A stretch of DNA of 59,174 nucleotides from Leifsonia sp. ku-ls (GCA_003367665.1 QKXI01000018.1:1-59174), one strand, 5' to 3'. Shown: positions 34,890 through 43,428, counted from the stretch's first letter. The notes: generated by a model from the letters alone, not told the origin. Numbers and translations are program-made.

Positions 34890-35477
34890 GTGTCCTCCCC
34901 CTTCCGCGTCGCCTTCCCGCTCGGTGTCACCGTCGGCAAGTGGACGCGCACCTTCGAGCAGCGCTTCCCGCGCGTGGAGCTCGTGGTGCGCCCGAGCGAC
35001 GACCCGCTCGCGGCCCTGGCGGCGGGCGAGGCGGACATGGTGTTCGCCCGCGACGCGGAGGCCGACGACGCGCGGCACCTCATCCCGCTGTACGCGGAGG
35101 ACGTGGTGGCTGTCGTGCACCACGAGCACCTGCTGACCCTCGAGGAGACGTGGCGCCTGGCCGACTTCGACGACGAGCCGCGGGTGACCGGGGAGCCGTC
35201 GGAGGCCCTGATGCGCAGCGTCGCGTCGGGCGACGGCGTTGCCTTCCTGCCCGCCTCCGTCGCCAAGGCGCTGCGCCGCCGCGACGTGGTCGCCCTCCGC
35301 CTGCAGGATGCGCCGCAGAGCCGGATCGGCCTCACCTGGCCGCGCGAGGGCCAGCATCCCCTGGTCGACGACTTCATCGGCATCGTCCGTGGCCGCACCG
35401 CGCACAGCTCCCGCAACCCCGAGGTGGCCGCGCGCGAGCGCGCCGGCGGCGCCCGCGCCCGCAAGCGCCGCCGCTGA
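34890..35477 (+). CDS. LysR substrate-binding-fold protein without a DNA-binding domain
   Basis: A 195-residue protein that resembles only the effector-binding half of a LysR-type regulator: PLGVTVGKWTRTFEQRFPRVELVVR, then LAALAAGEADMVFAR, and VASGDGVAFLPASVAKAL. No helix-turn-helix precedes it; TACCCT lies 6 nt before the GTG, so the short form is the real gene, not a truncated call. The C terminus is very basic (GARARKRRR). With the divergent DUF5997 protein, which has a helix-turn-helix-like region, it may make a split regulator; that is inference. Confidence 0.8.
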   Translation: MSSPFRVAFPLGVTVGKWTRTFEQRFPRVELVVRPSDDPLAALAAGEADMVFARDAEADDARHLIPLYAEDVVAVVHHEHLLTLEETWRLADFDDEPRVTGEPSEALMRSVASGDGVAFLPASVAKALRRRDVVALRLQDAPQSRIGLTWPREGQHPLVDDFIGIVRGRTAHSSRNPEVAARERAGGARARKRRR

Positions 35478-35522
35478 GCGCGTCCGCCGGACGCCGCCCG
35501 AGGCGGAGGGCAGGATGGGGGC

Positions 35523-36803
35523 ATGAGGTCCAGCGTGGGGCGCGAGGCGCAGTCCGAGATCTACCGAGCCGGGGTCGCCGGGCGCCGACCGCGGATCCCG
35601 GTCGGCGCGACAGCGCTGGAGGAGGCGGCGCGGCGGCGGATGTCACGGGAGGCGTTCGCCTACGTCGCGGGATCGGCCGGCCTGGAGCGGACGGCGCGGG
35701 CCGATCTCGACGCGTTCGACCGGCGCCGCATCGTGCCGCGGGTGCTGCGCGACGTCTCCGCTCGCGACCTGTCCGTCGAGCTGTTCGGGAGGCGCCGGCC
35801 CACTCCCCTGCTGCTCGCGCCGATCGGCGTGCTGGAACTCGCCCGCCGTGGTGGCGACGCCCTGGCCGCCCGCGCCGCGGCCACGCTCGGGGTGCCCGCG
35901 ATGCTGTCGACACAGGCGTCCCAGCCGATGGAGGAGGTGGCCGCCGCGATGGACGCCGCGCGGCCCGGCGCCTCGCGCTGGTTCCAGCTGTACTGGAGCT
36001 CCTCGCGCGACCTGGTCGGGAGCCTCGTCGCGCGGGCGGAGCGCTCGGGATGCGAGGCGATCGTCGTCACGCTCGACACCCATGTGCTGGGTTGGCGCCC
36101 GCGCGACCTCGCCCTCGGCTATCTCCCCTTCAGCCGCGGGCTCGGCATCGCGCAGTACACCTCGGACCCGGTCTTCCGCGCGCTGGTGCGCGAACGCGCC
36201 GCGCGTGGCGGCCGGCCCACGACCACCGTGTCGCCCGCGGCGGTCGCCGCCTTCGCCAGCATCCTGCGCCACCATCCCGGACGCCTGCGCGAGAAGCTGC
36301 GCTCCGGCGAGCCGCTCGCCGCGGTCGAGACGTTCCTCGACGTGTTCGCAGACCCGTCCCTGACCTGGAACGACCTCGCGTTCCTGCGCGAGCGCACGCG
36401 CCTGCCGATCGTGCTGAAGGGCGTGCTGCACCCGGACGACGCCCGTCGCGCGCTCGACGCCGGCGTCGACGGCGTGCAGGTCTCCACCCACGGCGGCCGC
36501 CAGGTCGACGGCGGGATCGCGGCGCTGGACGCCCTGCCCGCCGTGGTGGACGCGGTGGCCGGCCGCATCCCGGTGCTCTTCGACAGCGGCATCCGCGGCG
36601 GGTCGGACGCGGTCGTCGCGCTCGCGCTGGGCGCCCGCGCCGTCGCGGTCGGCCGGCCCTACGTCTACGCGCTGGCGCTGGCCGGCGAGGAGGGCGTGCG
36701 GGAGCTGCTCCGCAACCTGATCGCCGAGCTCGACATCACGCTCGGCCTCGCCGGCGTGCGCAGCGTGAGCGAGCTGGACGCCTCCGTACTGGCCGCGGGC
36801 TGA
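35523..36803 (+). CDS. FMN-dependent alpha-hydroxyacid oxidase/lactate 2-monooxygenase-like
   Basis: A 426-residue FMN enzyme that oxidises L-2-hydroxyacids such as lactate. Landmarks: FAYVAGSAGLERTARADLDAF, PLLLAPIGVLELA, VTLDTHVLGWRPRDL, LPIVLKGVLHPDDA with the catalytic Lys, STHGGRQVDGG with the catalytic His/Arg pair, and FDSGIRGGSDAVVALALGA (phosphate binding). The insertion around residues 200-280 matches the lactate 2-monooxygenase branch. CAGGAT, a weak -10, lies 6 nt before the ATG. Confidence 0.9.
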   Translation: MRSSVGREAQSEIYRAGVAGRRPRIPVGATALEEAARRRMSREAFAYVAGSAGLERTARADLDAFDRRRIVPRVLRDVSARDLSVELFGRRRPTPLLLAPIGVLELARRGGDALAARAAATLGVPAMLSTQASQPMEEVAAAMDAARPGASRWFQLYWSSSRDLVGSLVARAERSGCEAIVVTLDTHVLGWRPRDLALGYLPFSRGLGIAQYTSDPVFRALVRERAARGGRPTTTVSPAAVAAFASILRHHPGRLREKLRSGEPLAAVETFLDVFADPSLTWNDLAFLRERTRLPIVLKGVLHPDDARRALDAGVDGVQVSTHGGRQVDGGIAALDALPAVVDAVAGRIPVLFDSGIRGGSDAVVALALGARAVAVGRPYVYALALAGEEGVRELLRNLIAELDITLGLAGVRSVSELDASVLAAG

Positions 36804-36810
36804 CGCGCCG

Positions 36811-37218
36811 TCAGGAGACGGCCGCCCCGATCAGCGACAGCAGCGCCTGCGCGTAGGCGGCGTCCGCCTCCGGCTCCTCGAAGAAGCGTTCGCGCCCCTC
36901 CAGGAACACGGTGACGCGGTAGCCGTCCGGCGTCCGGGCGAGGTGGCGGAAGGTGCCGCCGAGCAGCTCGCGCAGCTGGTCCTCGCGCGGGATCCAGAGC
37001 GCGTCCTCGACGGCGAGCGAGTCGAGCGCCCACTCCGTGGTGCCGTTGAAGCCGAGGATCGTCCCCGTGTCGAAGTGGTGCGGCTCGATGGTCATGTCGC
37101 TGACGGTGAAGCGCTCCCCCTCCATCCCCGGCCGGTCGATGGCGAAGGTGTCCCCTGACGCGGGCTGCCAGCGCAGGCCCGCGGCCCGCAGCTGGCGGGC
37201 GGTGTCCTCCTGGATCAC
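36811..37218 (-). CDS. Conserved hypothetical protein (135 aa)
   Basis: A 135-residue soluble protein with no catalytic motif that I recognise. Conserved-looking phrases are FAIDRPGMEGERFTVSDMTI and REDQLRELLGGTF. GGGAG precedes the GTG start. It follows the quinone-reductase-like gene by 12 nt and is probably its operon partner. Homologues sometimes carry misleading pilus-assembly names; nothing here supports that. Confidence 0.8.
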   Translation of the reverse strand: MIQEDTARQLRAAGLRWQPASGDTFAIDRPGMEGERFTVSDMTIEPHHFDTGTILGFNGTTEWALDSLAVEDALWIPREDQLRELLGGTFRHLARTPDGYRVTVFLEGRERFFEEPEADAAYAQALLSLIGAAVS

Positions 37219-37230
37219 GGATGCTCCCTC

Positions 37231-38154
37231 TCAGTCGGTGACGATGACGATCTTGCCGCGCAGGTGGCCGGCCTCCAGCCTCCCGAAGGCCTCGACCGTG
37301 CGCTCGATGGGATAGATGGAGTCGATGGGCAGCACCAGCTCGTTCTCGGCGAGCAGGTCGGCCAGCTCGGCGAGCTCGTCGTTGCCCGCGGCGTATCCGC
37401 CGACGGTGCGGGCGCCGTGCGCGTCCGGGCCGAACGCGGCGATCGTGTTCACCCGTTCGATCGGGACGCCGAGCTCCAGCGCCGCCTCGATCGTGTCCGG
37501 CCCGTGGTTGTCGAGCACCGCCGTGACCCGGTCGTCGTCGAGCACATCGCGCACGCGCTCGGCCAGCCCCTCGCCGTAGGCGACCGGGATGACGCCGAGA
37601 GACTCGAGGAACTCGTGGTTCTCCTCCGACGCGGTGCCGATGACCGTCGCCCCGGCCCGGACCGCCAGCTGCGCCGCCAGGACGCCGACGCCGCCGGCCG
37701 CGGCGCTCACCAGGACCGTGTCCCGCTCGTGCAGGTCGAGCGAGCGCACCGTCGCCATCGCCGTGCGCCCCACCACGCCGAGCGAGCCGGCGGCCTCGAA
37801 GGTCAGAGGGTCGGGCTTCGCGATCACGGCGCCGTCCTCCGGTACCACGACGAAGTCGGCGACCGACGCGAACGGGGCGGTGCCGAACACCGCCTGGCCG
37901 AGCTCGAACCGGCCGGCGCCCTCGCCGAGCTCCTCGACGAAGCCGGCGTAGTCCTGGCCGATGCCGCTCGGCAGCGTGACGCCCATCCTGGCCGCCGCCT
38001 GCTCCGACCGGTAGGCCTTGTAGTCCATCGGGTTGAGCCCGGCCGCCATCACCCGCACCAGGAGCTGGCCGGGCCCCGGCCACGGTCTGTCCCGCTCGAC
38101 CACCTGCAGGTAGTCGCGGGACCCGAACTCCTCGAACTGGACGAATCGCGGCAC
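37231..38154 (-). CDS. NADP-dependent quinone-reductase-like oxidoreductase (MDR family)
   Basis: A 307-residue medium-chain dehydrogenase without structural zinc. It has AAGLNPMDYKAYR near the N terminus, DYAGFVEELGEGAGRFELGQAVFGT, and the nucleotide-binding VLVSAAAGGVGVLAAQLAVRAGA near residue 150. No catalytic zinc Cys/His is present, as in quinone oxidoreductases. GTG start has the strong site GGAAGGAG 6 nt upstream, but that site lies within a stem (38159-38184). It lies between pfkA and the 135-aa gene on the same strand. Confidence 0.88.
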   Translation of the reverse strand: MPRFVQFEEFGSRDYLQVVERDRPWPGPGQLLVRVMAAGLNPMDYKAYRSEQAAARMGVTLPSGIGQDYAGFVEELGEGAGRFELGQAVFGTAPFASVADFVVVPEDGAVIAKPDPLTFEAAGSLGVVGRTAMATVRSLDLHERDTVLVSAAAGGVGVLAAQLAVRAGATVIGTASEENHEFLESLGVIPVAYGEGLAERVRDVLDDDRVTAVLDNHGPDTIEAALELGVPIERVNTIAAFGPDAHGARTVGGYAAGNDELAELADLLAENELVLPIDSIYPIERTVEAFGRLEAGHLRGKIVIVTD

Positions 38155-38158
38155 GGAT

Positions 38159-38184
38159 GGCTCCTTCCCTGGTAGGGAGGAGCC
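38159..38184 (-). promoter_or_regulatory. Hairpin that would sequester the ribosome site of the quinone-reductase gene
   Basis: In the minus-strand RNA, GGCTCCTCCCT pairs with AGGGAAGGAGCC around ACC with one bulge, about 11 bp. The 3' arm contains the whole Shine-Dalgarno GGAAGGAG. This could limit translation or end the pfkA message. Confidence 0.5.
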
Positions 38185-38216
38185 TAGCCCCGGCAGCCCC
38201 GGAAGAGCAGGGACTC

Positions 38217-39245
38217 TCAGCCGAACAGGAGCGCGGCCTCCTCGTAGCGCGCGTCCGGGACGGTCTTGAGGCCGCCGGTCGCGTCCGCGATCGAGACGTT
38301 GACGACGTCCGTGCCGCGCAGCGACACCATCGAGCCCCAGCGGCCCTCGTACACCGCGTCCACGGCGGCCATGCCCAGGCGCGTGGCGAGGACGCGGTCG
38401 TACGCGCTCGGGACGCCGCCGCGCTGCATGTGGCCGAGCACGGTCGCGCGCGACTCGATTCCGGTGCGCTCCTCGATCATCGGAGCGAGCATCTCGCCGA
38501 TGCCGCCGAGGCGGGGCCGGTTGAACGCGTCCAGGCCCTTGTGCGAGTGCGCCTCCTCCATCGTGTCCAGGTGGAAGCCCTCGGAGACGACGATGACGGG
38601 CGCACGGCCGCGGTCGCGCACCGACTCGACCCACTCGCAGATCTGCTCGATGGACTGCGGCTGCTCCGGGATGAGGATGGCGTGCGCGCCGCCCGCCATG
38701 CCCGAGTGGAGGGCGATCCAGCCGACGTGACGGCCCATCACCTCGACGACCATGCAGCGCTGGTGCGACTCGGCGGTCGTGCGGAGGCGGTCGATCGCCT
38801 CCGTCGCGATCTCCACCGCCGTGTCGAATCCGAACGAGTAGTCGGTCGCGGCGAGGTCGTTGTCGATGGTCTTCGGCACGCCGACGATGCGCAGGCCCGC
38901 GTCGGTGAGGCGGCGCGCCGCGGTCAGCGTGCCCTCCCCGCCGATGGCGATGATCGCGTCGATGCCGTTCTCGTCCATCATCCGCTGGATGTTCTCCGGG
39001 CCGCCCTTCTCGCCCTCGAACGGGTTGGTGCGGCTGGAGCCGAGGATGGTGCCGCCCTGACGCGACAGCCCACGGACGCTGTGCCGGTCGAGCGGCATGA
39101 TGTCGCCCTCGACGACCCCGCGCCAGCCGTAGCGGAAGCCGGCGAACTCGGAGCGGTAGACGCGGTCGCCCTTCAGGACCGCGCCGCGGATGACCGCGTT
39201 CAGGCCCGGGCAGTCGCCGCCGCTGGTGAGGATGCCGATCTTCAT
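38217..39245 (-). CDS. pfkA: 6-phosphofructokinase (ATP type)
   Basis: Phosphorylates fructose 6-phosphate in glycolysis. The 342-residue protein starts MKIGILTSGGDCPGLNAVIR. The phosphate-donor motif reads IGGEGTL (Gly after Glu, as in ATP-using enzymes; pyrophosphate enzymes have Asp there), while PKTIDNDL has Lys at the second specificity position, the combination of the actinobacterial group. VEVMGRHVGWIAL and HMQRGGVPSAYDR complete the site. ATG at 39245 has GGAG upstream; the frame continues upstream without family similarity. Confidence 0.94.
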   Translation of the reverse strand: MKIGILTSGGDCPGLNAVIRGAVLKGDRVYRSEFAGFRYGWRGVVEGDIMPLDRHSVRGLSRQGGTILGSSRTNPFEGEKGGPENIQRMMDENGIDAIIAIGGEGTLTAARRLTDAGLRIVGVPKTIDNDLAATDYSFGFDTAVEIATEAIDRLRTTAESHQRCMVVEVMGRHVGWIALHSGMAGGAHAILIPEQPQSIEQICEWVESVRDRGRAPVIVVSEGFHLDTMEEAHSHKGLDAFNRPRLGGIGEMLAPMIEERTGIESRATVLGHMQRGGVPSAYDRVLATRLGMAAVDAVYEGRWGSMVSLRGTDVVNVSIADATGGLKTVPDARYEEAALLFG

Positions 39246-39345
39246 GCTGCTCCGTTTCGTGCGATGCGTCCCCTGAATCATGCCCGGAGGCACGGGGCTG
39301 CACAAAATCGCACTGGACGGATGCAGTCCTGCGGTGGTAGGTGCG

Positions 39346-39960
39346 TCAGAGGCCGAGGGCGCGCTGCAGCTTGGACGAGCTCGCCGAGGGCCGGGCTCCT
39401 GCCGCGAGCAGCCTCTCCTCGATCCCGTCGAGCAGGGCGGTGCGGCCGTTGCGTGTGTCCGGCGCACCGGCGAGCAGCTCGACCTCCCACTCGCGCCACT
39501 CCTGCGTGCCGCCCGCGCGCAGGTTCTCGCTGCGCACGTGGTCGTCGGTCAGCTCCGCCACCTCGAACCCGGCGGCGTCGAGCAGCACGACGCTGTCGCG
39601 CTGGTTGGTGACCCGGGCGATCGGGACGAGCGGCTCGTCCCCGATCAGCGGCCGCAGGTGCTCGCGCAGGTCGGCCGGCGGCTCGTCGCCCTCGGTGAGC
39701 GGCCAGTGCCGCTCGGTGCGGCCCTCGTCGGCCGGCTCCTTGACGTGCCAGCCCTCGTCGTGCCCGCCGCGGCGCACGCGCAACGCCGTGCGGTTCGCGG
39801 CGAGCGTCAGGCCGGCCGTGTCGAAGTAGGTGGCGACGAGCTCGTGCCGCTCCGGCTCCTGCTGCACGGCGACCGCGCCGACCCCGACGAGCAGGGGATG
39901 CCGCGCCTCGGCGTCGACGTCGTATTTGCGCTCGATCTCGGTCTGGGAGTGGTGGGGCAT
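39346..39960 (-). CDS. CYTH domain protein (triphosphatase-like)
   Basis: A 204-residue protein with the CYTH signature EIERKY at residues 8-13, an Arg/Lys pair in TALRVRRGG, WHVKEPADEGRTERHW, and EWREWEVELL near the end. CYTH proteins form a tunnel that binds triphosphates and metal; inorganic triphosphatase is likely and thiamine triphosphatase possible. A weak -10, TAGACA, lies 6 nt upstream, and AGGGGAT may also act as ribosome site. Confidence 0.88.
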   Translation of the reverse strand: MPHHSQTEIERKYDVDAEARHPLLVGVGAVAVQQEPERHELVATYFDTAGLTLAANRTALRVRRGGHDEGWHVKEPADEGRTERHWPLTEGDEPPADLREHLRPLIGDEPLVPIARVTNQRDSVVLLDAAGFEVAELTDDHVRSENLRAGGTQEWREWEVELLAGAPDTRNGRTALLDGIEERLLAAGARPSASSSKLQRALGL

Positions 39961-40024
39961 ATCCCCTGTCTAGCCCACATCCCGGCTGTCGCGAAATTTC
40001 AAGCGCAGGCCGGCGGTCCCGATC

Positions 40025-40030
40025 TACGGT
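40025..40030 (+). promoter_or_regulatory. -10 element TACGGT of the DUF3224 gene
   Basis: TACGGT, then 6 nt, then ATG at 40037. Confidence 0.5.
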
Positions 40031-40036
40031 GAACGC

Positions 40037-40429
40037 ATGACCGCAGAGACCATCATCGCCCGCTTCGACGTGACCGGCTGGGACCCGGCCGAGCTGCCCG
40101 GGATCGACGGCGACTGGCTCGGCGCCGTGATCATGCGCAAGACCTACACCGAGGGGCTGGTCGGCGCATCGGTCGCGCACTTCGTGTCGTCGGGCACCGA
40201 GGAGGACGGCCGCGGCTACCTCGCCGCCGAGCGCATCACCGGACGACTGGAGGACGGCCGCAGCGGCACGATCACGGTGCACCACGGCGCGCTGCAGCAC
40301 CCGGGGGACGCCTCGGCGTTCGGCAACATCGTCCCCGGGACGGGCACAGGAGACTTCGCCGGCTTCCGCGGCCGGGCGCACATCGAGCACGACGACCGCG
40401 GCGCGTACTTCGTGTTTGAGCTGGACTGA
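40037..40429 (+). CDS. DUF3224 family protein (130 aa)
   Basis: A 130-residue beta-barrel-like protein matching DUF3224 (allene-oxide-cyclase-like fold): FDVTGWDP, TYTEGLVGASVAHFVSS, SGTITVHHGALQHP and IVPGTGTGDFAGFRG, then GAYFVFEL at the end. The function of the family is unknown. It has a leaderless -10. Confidence 0.9.
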   Translation: MTAETIIARFDVTGWDPAELPGIDGDWLGAVIMRKTYTEGLVGASVAHFVSSGTEEDGRGYLAAERITGRLEDGRSGTITVHHGALQHPGDASAFGNIVPGTGTGDFAGFRGRAHIEHDDRGAYFVFELD

Positions 40430-40460
40430 GTCCGCCCTTCACCGCCGACGCCCACGGCGG

Positions 40461-40466
40461 TACCCT
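40461..40466 (+). promoter_or_regulatory. -10 element TACCCT of the acidic small protein gene
   Basis: TACCCT, then 6 nt, then ATG at 40473. Confidence 0.5.
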
Positions 40467-40472
40467 CGGGGC

Positions 40473-40658
40473 ATGAGCGACCCCACTGAAGACGAGGACC
40501 TCGACGACTTCCGCGAGGCGCAGGAGGCCGACTACGAGCCGGAGCCCGTCGTGCACGACCCGGAGGACCTCCCCGTGGTCGACGACGAGGACGACGAGCT
40601 CCTCCCCGACGACGACCGCCCGGTCCCGCTCGACCCCGACGACACCGAGATCGCCTGA
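40473..40658 (+). CDS. Very acidic small protein (61 aa)
   Basis: Of 61 residues, 28 are Asp or Glu and only two are Arg; there is no Lys, Cys or Trp. It is surely disordered and strongly anionic (for example VVDDEDDELLPDDDRP). The start is supported by TACCCT 6 nt upstream, and the first residues MSDPTEDEDLDDF continue the bias. It ends 18 nt from the convergent SNF2 helicase gene. DNA mimicry or ion buffering can be imagined, but nothing here decides. Confidence 0.7.
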   Translation: MSDPTEDEDLDDFREAQEADYEPEPVVHDPEDLPVVDDEDDELLPDDDRPVPLDPDDTEIA

Positions 40659-40676
40659 CCGGCAGCGGCGAGCCGG

Positions 40677-42833
40677 CTACGCCAGCGCGTCCTCCAGGAG
40701 GTGGATGAGGGCGTCGAGCTGCACGGAGTCGGACGACCCGACCTCGACGTCGCTTCCGTCCAGGGCGCGGGCGGCGAGGCCCTGCTTCGCGTCGATGAGC
40801 TCGGCGATCTTGGAGTCGATCGTCTGCGCGGCGATGATCCGCCACGCGGTGACCGGCTCCTCCTGGCCGATGCGGTGCACGCGATCGATCGCCTGCGTCT
40901 GCTCTGCGGCCGTCCACGACAGCTCGGCGAGCACCACGTTCGACGCCGCCTGCAGGTTCAGGCCGACGCCCGCCGCCGTGAGCGAGCAGACGGCGACCGA
41001 CACCTCCGGGTCGTTGTTGAACGCGTCGATCTCCTTCTGGCGGGCGAGCGCGGACTGGTCTCCGCGGATCGACACCGTCTTCAGGTCGCGGGCGGCGAAG
41101 GCCTCCTCGGCCGCGTCCATCACGTCGATGTGCTTGGCGAAGAAGACCACCTTGCCGACCGAGCGGGCCAGCTGCGCGGTGTAGTCCGACGCGAGCCCGG
41201 CCTTCGCCTGGCCGATCTTGCGGACCATCGTGAAGACGTTGTCGCCGGTCTTCGCCGACTTCGCCTCCTCCAGCTCCGACTGGGCGACCAGGCGGATGAG
41301 GTGGCGGCGGTGCGCCTCATCGTCGCCCTCGAACGAGTCGGGGCGGCCCGCGGCGGCCGCGCGGTGGAAGCGCGCGACGAGTCGGGCGGCGAGCTCCTTC
41401 TCCGCTTGGCGGATGGACCGGCCCATCTCGTCGTCGAGCTCCACCGGCAGGTCGACCACGCGACGGCTCGGCAGGTCGGCGGCCACGTCGATCTTGCGGC
41501 GGCGCACGATGCCCATGTCGATGACCGCCTCGCGCGCGGCCGCGTAGAAGCCGAAGTCGGCCGGGGTCAGCCCGGTCTCCTCCAGGTGCTCCATCAGCTG
41601 GGCGGTCGGCTTGTTGCCGTCGATCCAGCCGAGGAACTGCCAGATCGCCTTGAAGTCGTCGATGTCGTTGATGAGCGGGGTGCCGGTCAGCGCGATCATC
41701 AGCGGGTCGGGGGTCGCCTGGCGGATGGCGTCCGCGAGCCCGAGCACCAGGCGAGAGCGCTGCGAGTGCAGGTTCTTGATGAAGTGCGCCTCGTCGACGA
41801 CCATGCCCTTGAAGCCGAGGGTGCTCAGCCAGGAGAGGTGCCGGTCGAGCACCTCGTAGTTCACGACCACCACGTCGGCGAAGGCGTCGAGCCCCTCGCC
41901 GTCGCCGTGGATGACGGTGGCCCGGCGGTGCGGCGTCCACCGCTCCACCTCGCGCGCCCAGTTCATCTTGACCACATTGGGGACCACCGCGAGCAGCGGG
42001 TACGCCCCGGCGACGGACGCGGCGAGCACCGACTGCGCCGTCTTGCCCAGGCCAGGCTCGTCGGCGAGCAGGAAGCTCCTGTGCCCCTGCCGCACGCTCT
42101 CGATGAAGCGCGACTGGTGGTGCATCAACTCCAGGCCGTGCGGCGAGTAGCGGTCGATCGGCGGAGCCGGCGGCAGCTCCATGCTCGCGGCCTGGCCGCC
42201 CGCGCCATACTCGAACGACTTGAACAGCGGGCCGAGCAGCTCCCACGAGTCGAGCCGGCGGCGCGGCGTCGGCGCGGCGGGCGTGAGCCGCGACAGGTCG
42301 GGGGCGAGGAACGGGTTGGAGAGCTGGCGTGCCTTCACCGAGGGCGGCACGACCTGCTTCTCCGCGAGCTCCGGCGGGATGACGCTGTCCTGCTTCGCCA
42401 CGGGCTTCTCGACCGTGATGATCAGGTCGTCGGGCGAGAGCTCCGTGCCCGACTCCAGCAGCCAGTCCCTGCGCATCTTCTGCGCGGTCGCCGTGGAGGG
42501 CGACTCGCTCTCCAGCAGCGAGATGAGCGACGTGTCGCGCGCGGCGGTCTTGGCGAGGATGGTGGCGATGCCGTCGAGCCGCTTCAGCTGCTCGGCGCGC
42601 TGCGCGTCGCTCAGGTCGGGGTCCGACTTGGCGCGGGCGCGCTCCTCGCGCATCAGGAACGCGATCACCTGGAACTTGGTGCGGTTGGTCGGTCCGAGCT
42701 TCTTGCCGTCGGCGGCCTTCGCCTCGACCTCGCGCACTTTGCGCGCGAGCACGGGGATGAGCCCGTCGTTGTTGGCGTGCCGGTTCTTCCGCTGCTGTCT
42801 GGTCGGGCTGGTGCGCTGACCGGAACGAGACAT
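40677..42833 (-). CDS. SNF2-family helicase/ATPase
   Basis: A 718-residue DNA-dependent ATPase. An N-terminal region of about 200 residues (RQQRKNRHANNDGLIPVL and on) lacks known motifs. The SNF2 core follows: LLADEPGLGKTAQS (motif I), VVDEAHFIKN (II), ALTGTPLINDIDDF (III), and the second half with VVFFAKHIDVMDAAEE, LAELSWTAAEQTQAIDRVHRIGQ (V/VI). There is no SWIM domain. The ATG at 42833 has GGAGG 3 nt upstream; longer frames upstream have no similarity. The remodelled substrate is unknown. Confidence 0.93.
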   Translation of the reverse strand: MSRSGQRTSPTRQQRKNRHANNDGLIPVLARKVREVEAKAADGKKLGPTNRTKFQVIAFLMREERARAKSDPDLSDAQRAEQLKRLDGIATILAKTAARDTSLISLLESESPSTATAQKMRRDWLLESGTELSPDDLIITVEKPVAKQDSVIPPELAEKQVVPPSVKARQLSNPFLAPDLSRLTPAAPTPRRRLDSWELLGPLFKSFEYGAGGQAASMELPPAPPIDRYSPHGLELMHHQSRFIESVRQGHRSFLLADEPGLGKTAQSVLAASVAGAYPLLAVVPNVVKMNWAREVERWTPHRRATVIHGDGEGLDAFADVVVVNYEVLDRHLSWLSTLGFKGMVVDEAHFIKNLHSQRSRLVLGLADAIRQATPDPLMIALTGTPLINDIDDFKAIWQFLGWIDGNKPTAQLMEHLEETGLTPADFGFYAAAREAVIDMGIVRRRKIDVAADLPSRRVVDLPVELDDEMGRSIRQAEKELAARLVARFHRAAAAGRPDSFEGDDEAHRRHLIRLVAQSELEEAKSAKTGDNVFTMVRKIGQAKAGLASDYTAQLARSVGKVVFFAKHIDVMDAAEEAFAARDLKTVSIRGDQSALARQKEIDAFNNDPEVSVAVCSLTAAGVGLNLQAASNVVLAELSWTAAEQTQAIDRVHRIGQEEPVTAWRIIAAQTIDSKIAELIDAKQGLAARALDGSDVEVGSSDSVQLDALIHLLEDALA

Positions 42834-42987
42834 GGTCCTCCAGGGGAGGCGTCGCGCGCTGTCGGAGGACGCGACGCCGTGTGGGCGTGAGGCCGGCGGA
42901 GGCGGGAGGACCGGTGACCGAGTGGACCGGGCTCGACGCGGGTGACGCCGGGAGCGCGGCACAGGATGGCCGCGCGAATCCATTTTA
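42834..42987 (-). promoter_or_regulatory. Long 5' leader and promoter of the SNF2 gene
   Basis: TAAAAT on the minus strand (42982-42987) is the only good -10 in this gap, giving a leader of about 140 nt. A perfect 9-bp stem (GGCGTCGCG, 42848-42856, with CGCGACGCC, 42870-42878) sits just before the ribosome site. Confidence 0.4.
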
Positions 42988-43003
42988 CCGGAAAGCCCGG
43001 CGT

Positions 43004-43351
43004 TCAGCGACGCGTGTCCGCGGGAATCTTGATGGTGACGGCCGCGGCGACGAAGACGACGGCCCCGACGATGGAGAGGCCCTGCACCGCGAGGTCGCCG
43101 AGCGGCAGCGGCCACACCGGGTTCCACACGATCGCGATCGGGACGAGGCCCGCCAGCCACCACCACATCCGTGCCTGTCCGGCGAACACGCACAGGATGA
43201 GCGCGAGGATGCTGACCCCGTACCGGATGTAGAGGTACGCGTCGCCGCCGACGAGCGCGAGGCCGGCGAGGAGCACGATCGCCCCGAGCAGACCGGGCGC
43301 GAGGGCCGCCCTGTTGTAGGCGGGCTGCTGCGGCGTGTGGGGACGGGACAC
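43004..43351 (-). CDS. DUF6804 family membrane protein (115 aa)
   Basis: A 115-residue protein with four hydrophobic segments: LGAIVLLAGLALVGGDAYLY, YGVSILALILCVFAG, WWWLAGLVPIAIVW and LSIVGAVVFVAAAVTI. It fits DUF6804, small membrane proteins of unknown function. GTG start; TAGAGT lies 8 nt upstream, slightly far for a leaderless gene. It stands alone. Confidence 0.85.
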   Translation of the reverse strand: MSRPHTPQQPAYNRAALAPGLLGAIVLLAGLALVGGDAYLYIRYGVSILALILCVFAGQARMWWWLAGLVPIAIVWNPVWPLPLGDLAVQGLSIVGAVVFVAAAVTIKIPADTRR

Positions 43352-43383
43352 GGCATCCCACTCTACGCGGCCCGGACATGGTG

Positions 43384-43428
43384 CGCCCGCCCGGTTCCCG
43401 GAGACCTCGCTCTCCGGCCGGGCGGGCG
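43384..43428. terminator. GC-rich hairpin downstream of the RbsD-like gene
   Basis: CGCCCGCCCGG (43384-43394) and CCGGGCGGGCG (43418-43428) form a perfect 11-bp stem. There is no T-tract, as in many actinobacterial terminators. It follows the RbsD-like gene on the minus strand. Confidence 0.45.

Noticed and set aside
40701-42890. A 729-codon open frame opposite the SNF2 helicase gene
   Set aside because: Complement shadow of a real gene with low-complexity composition and no promoter or ribosome site.
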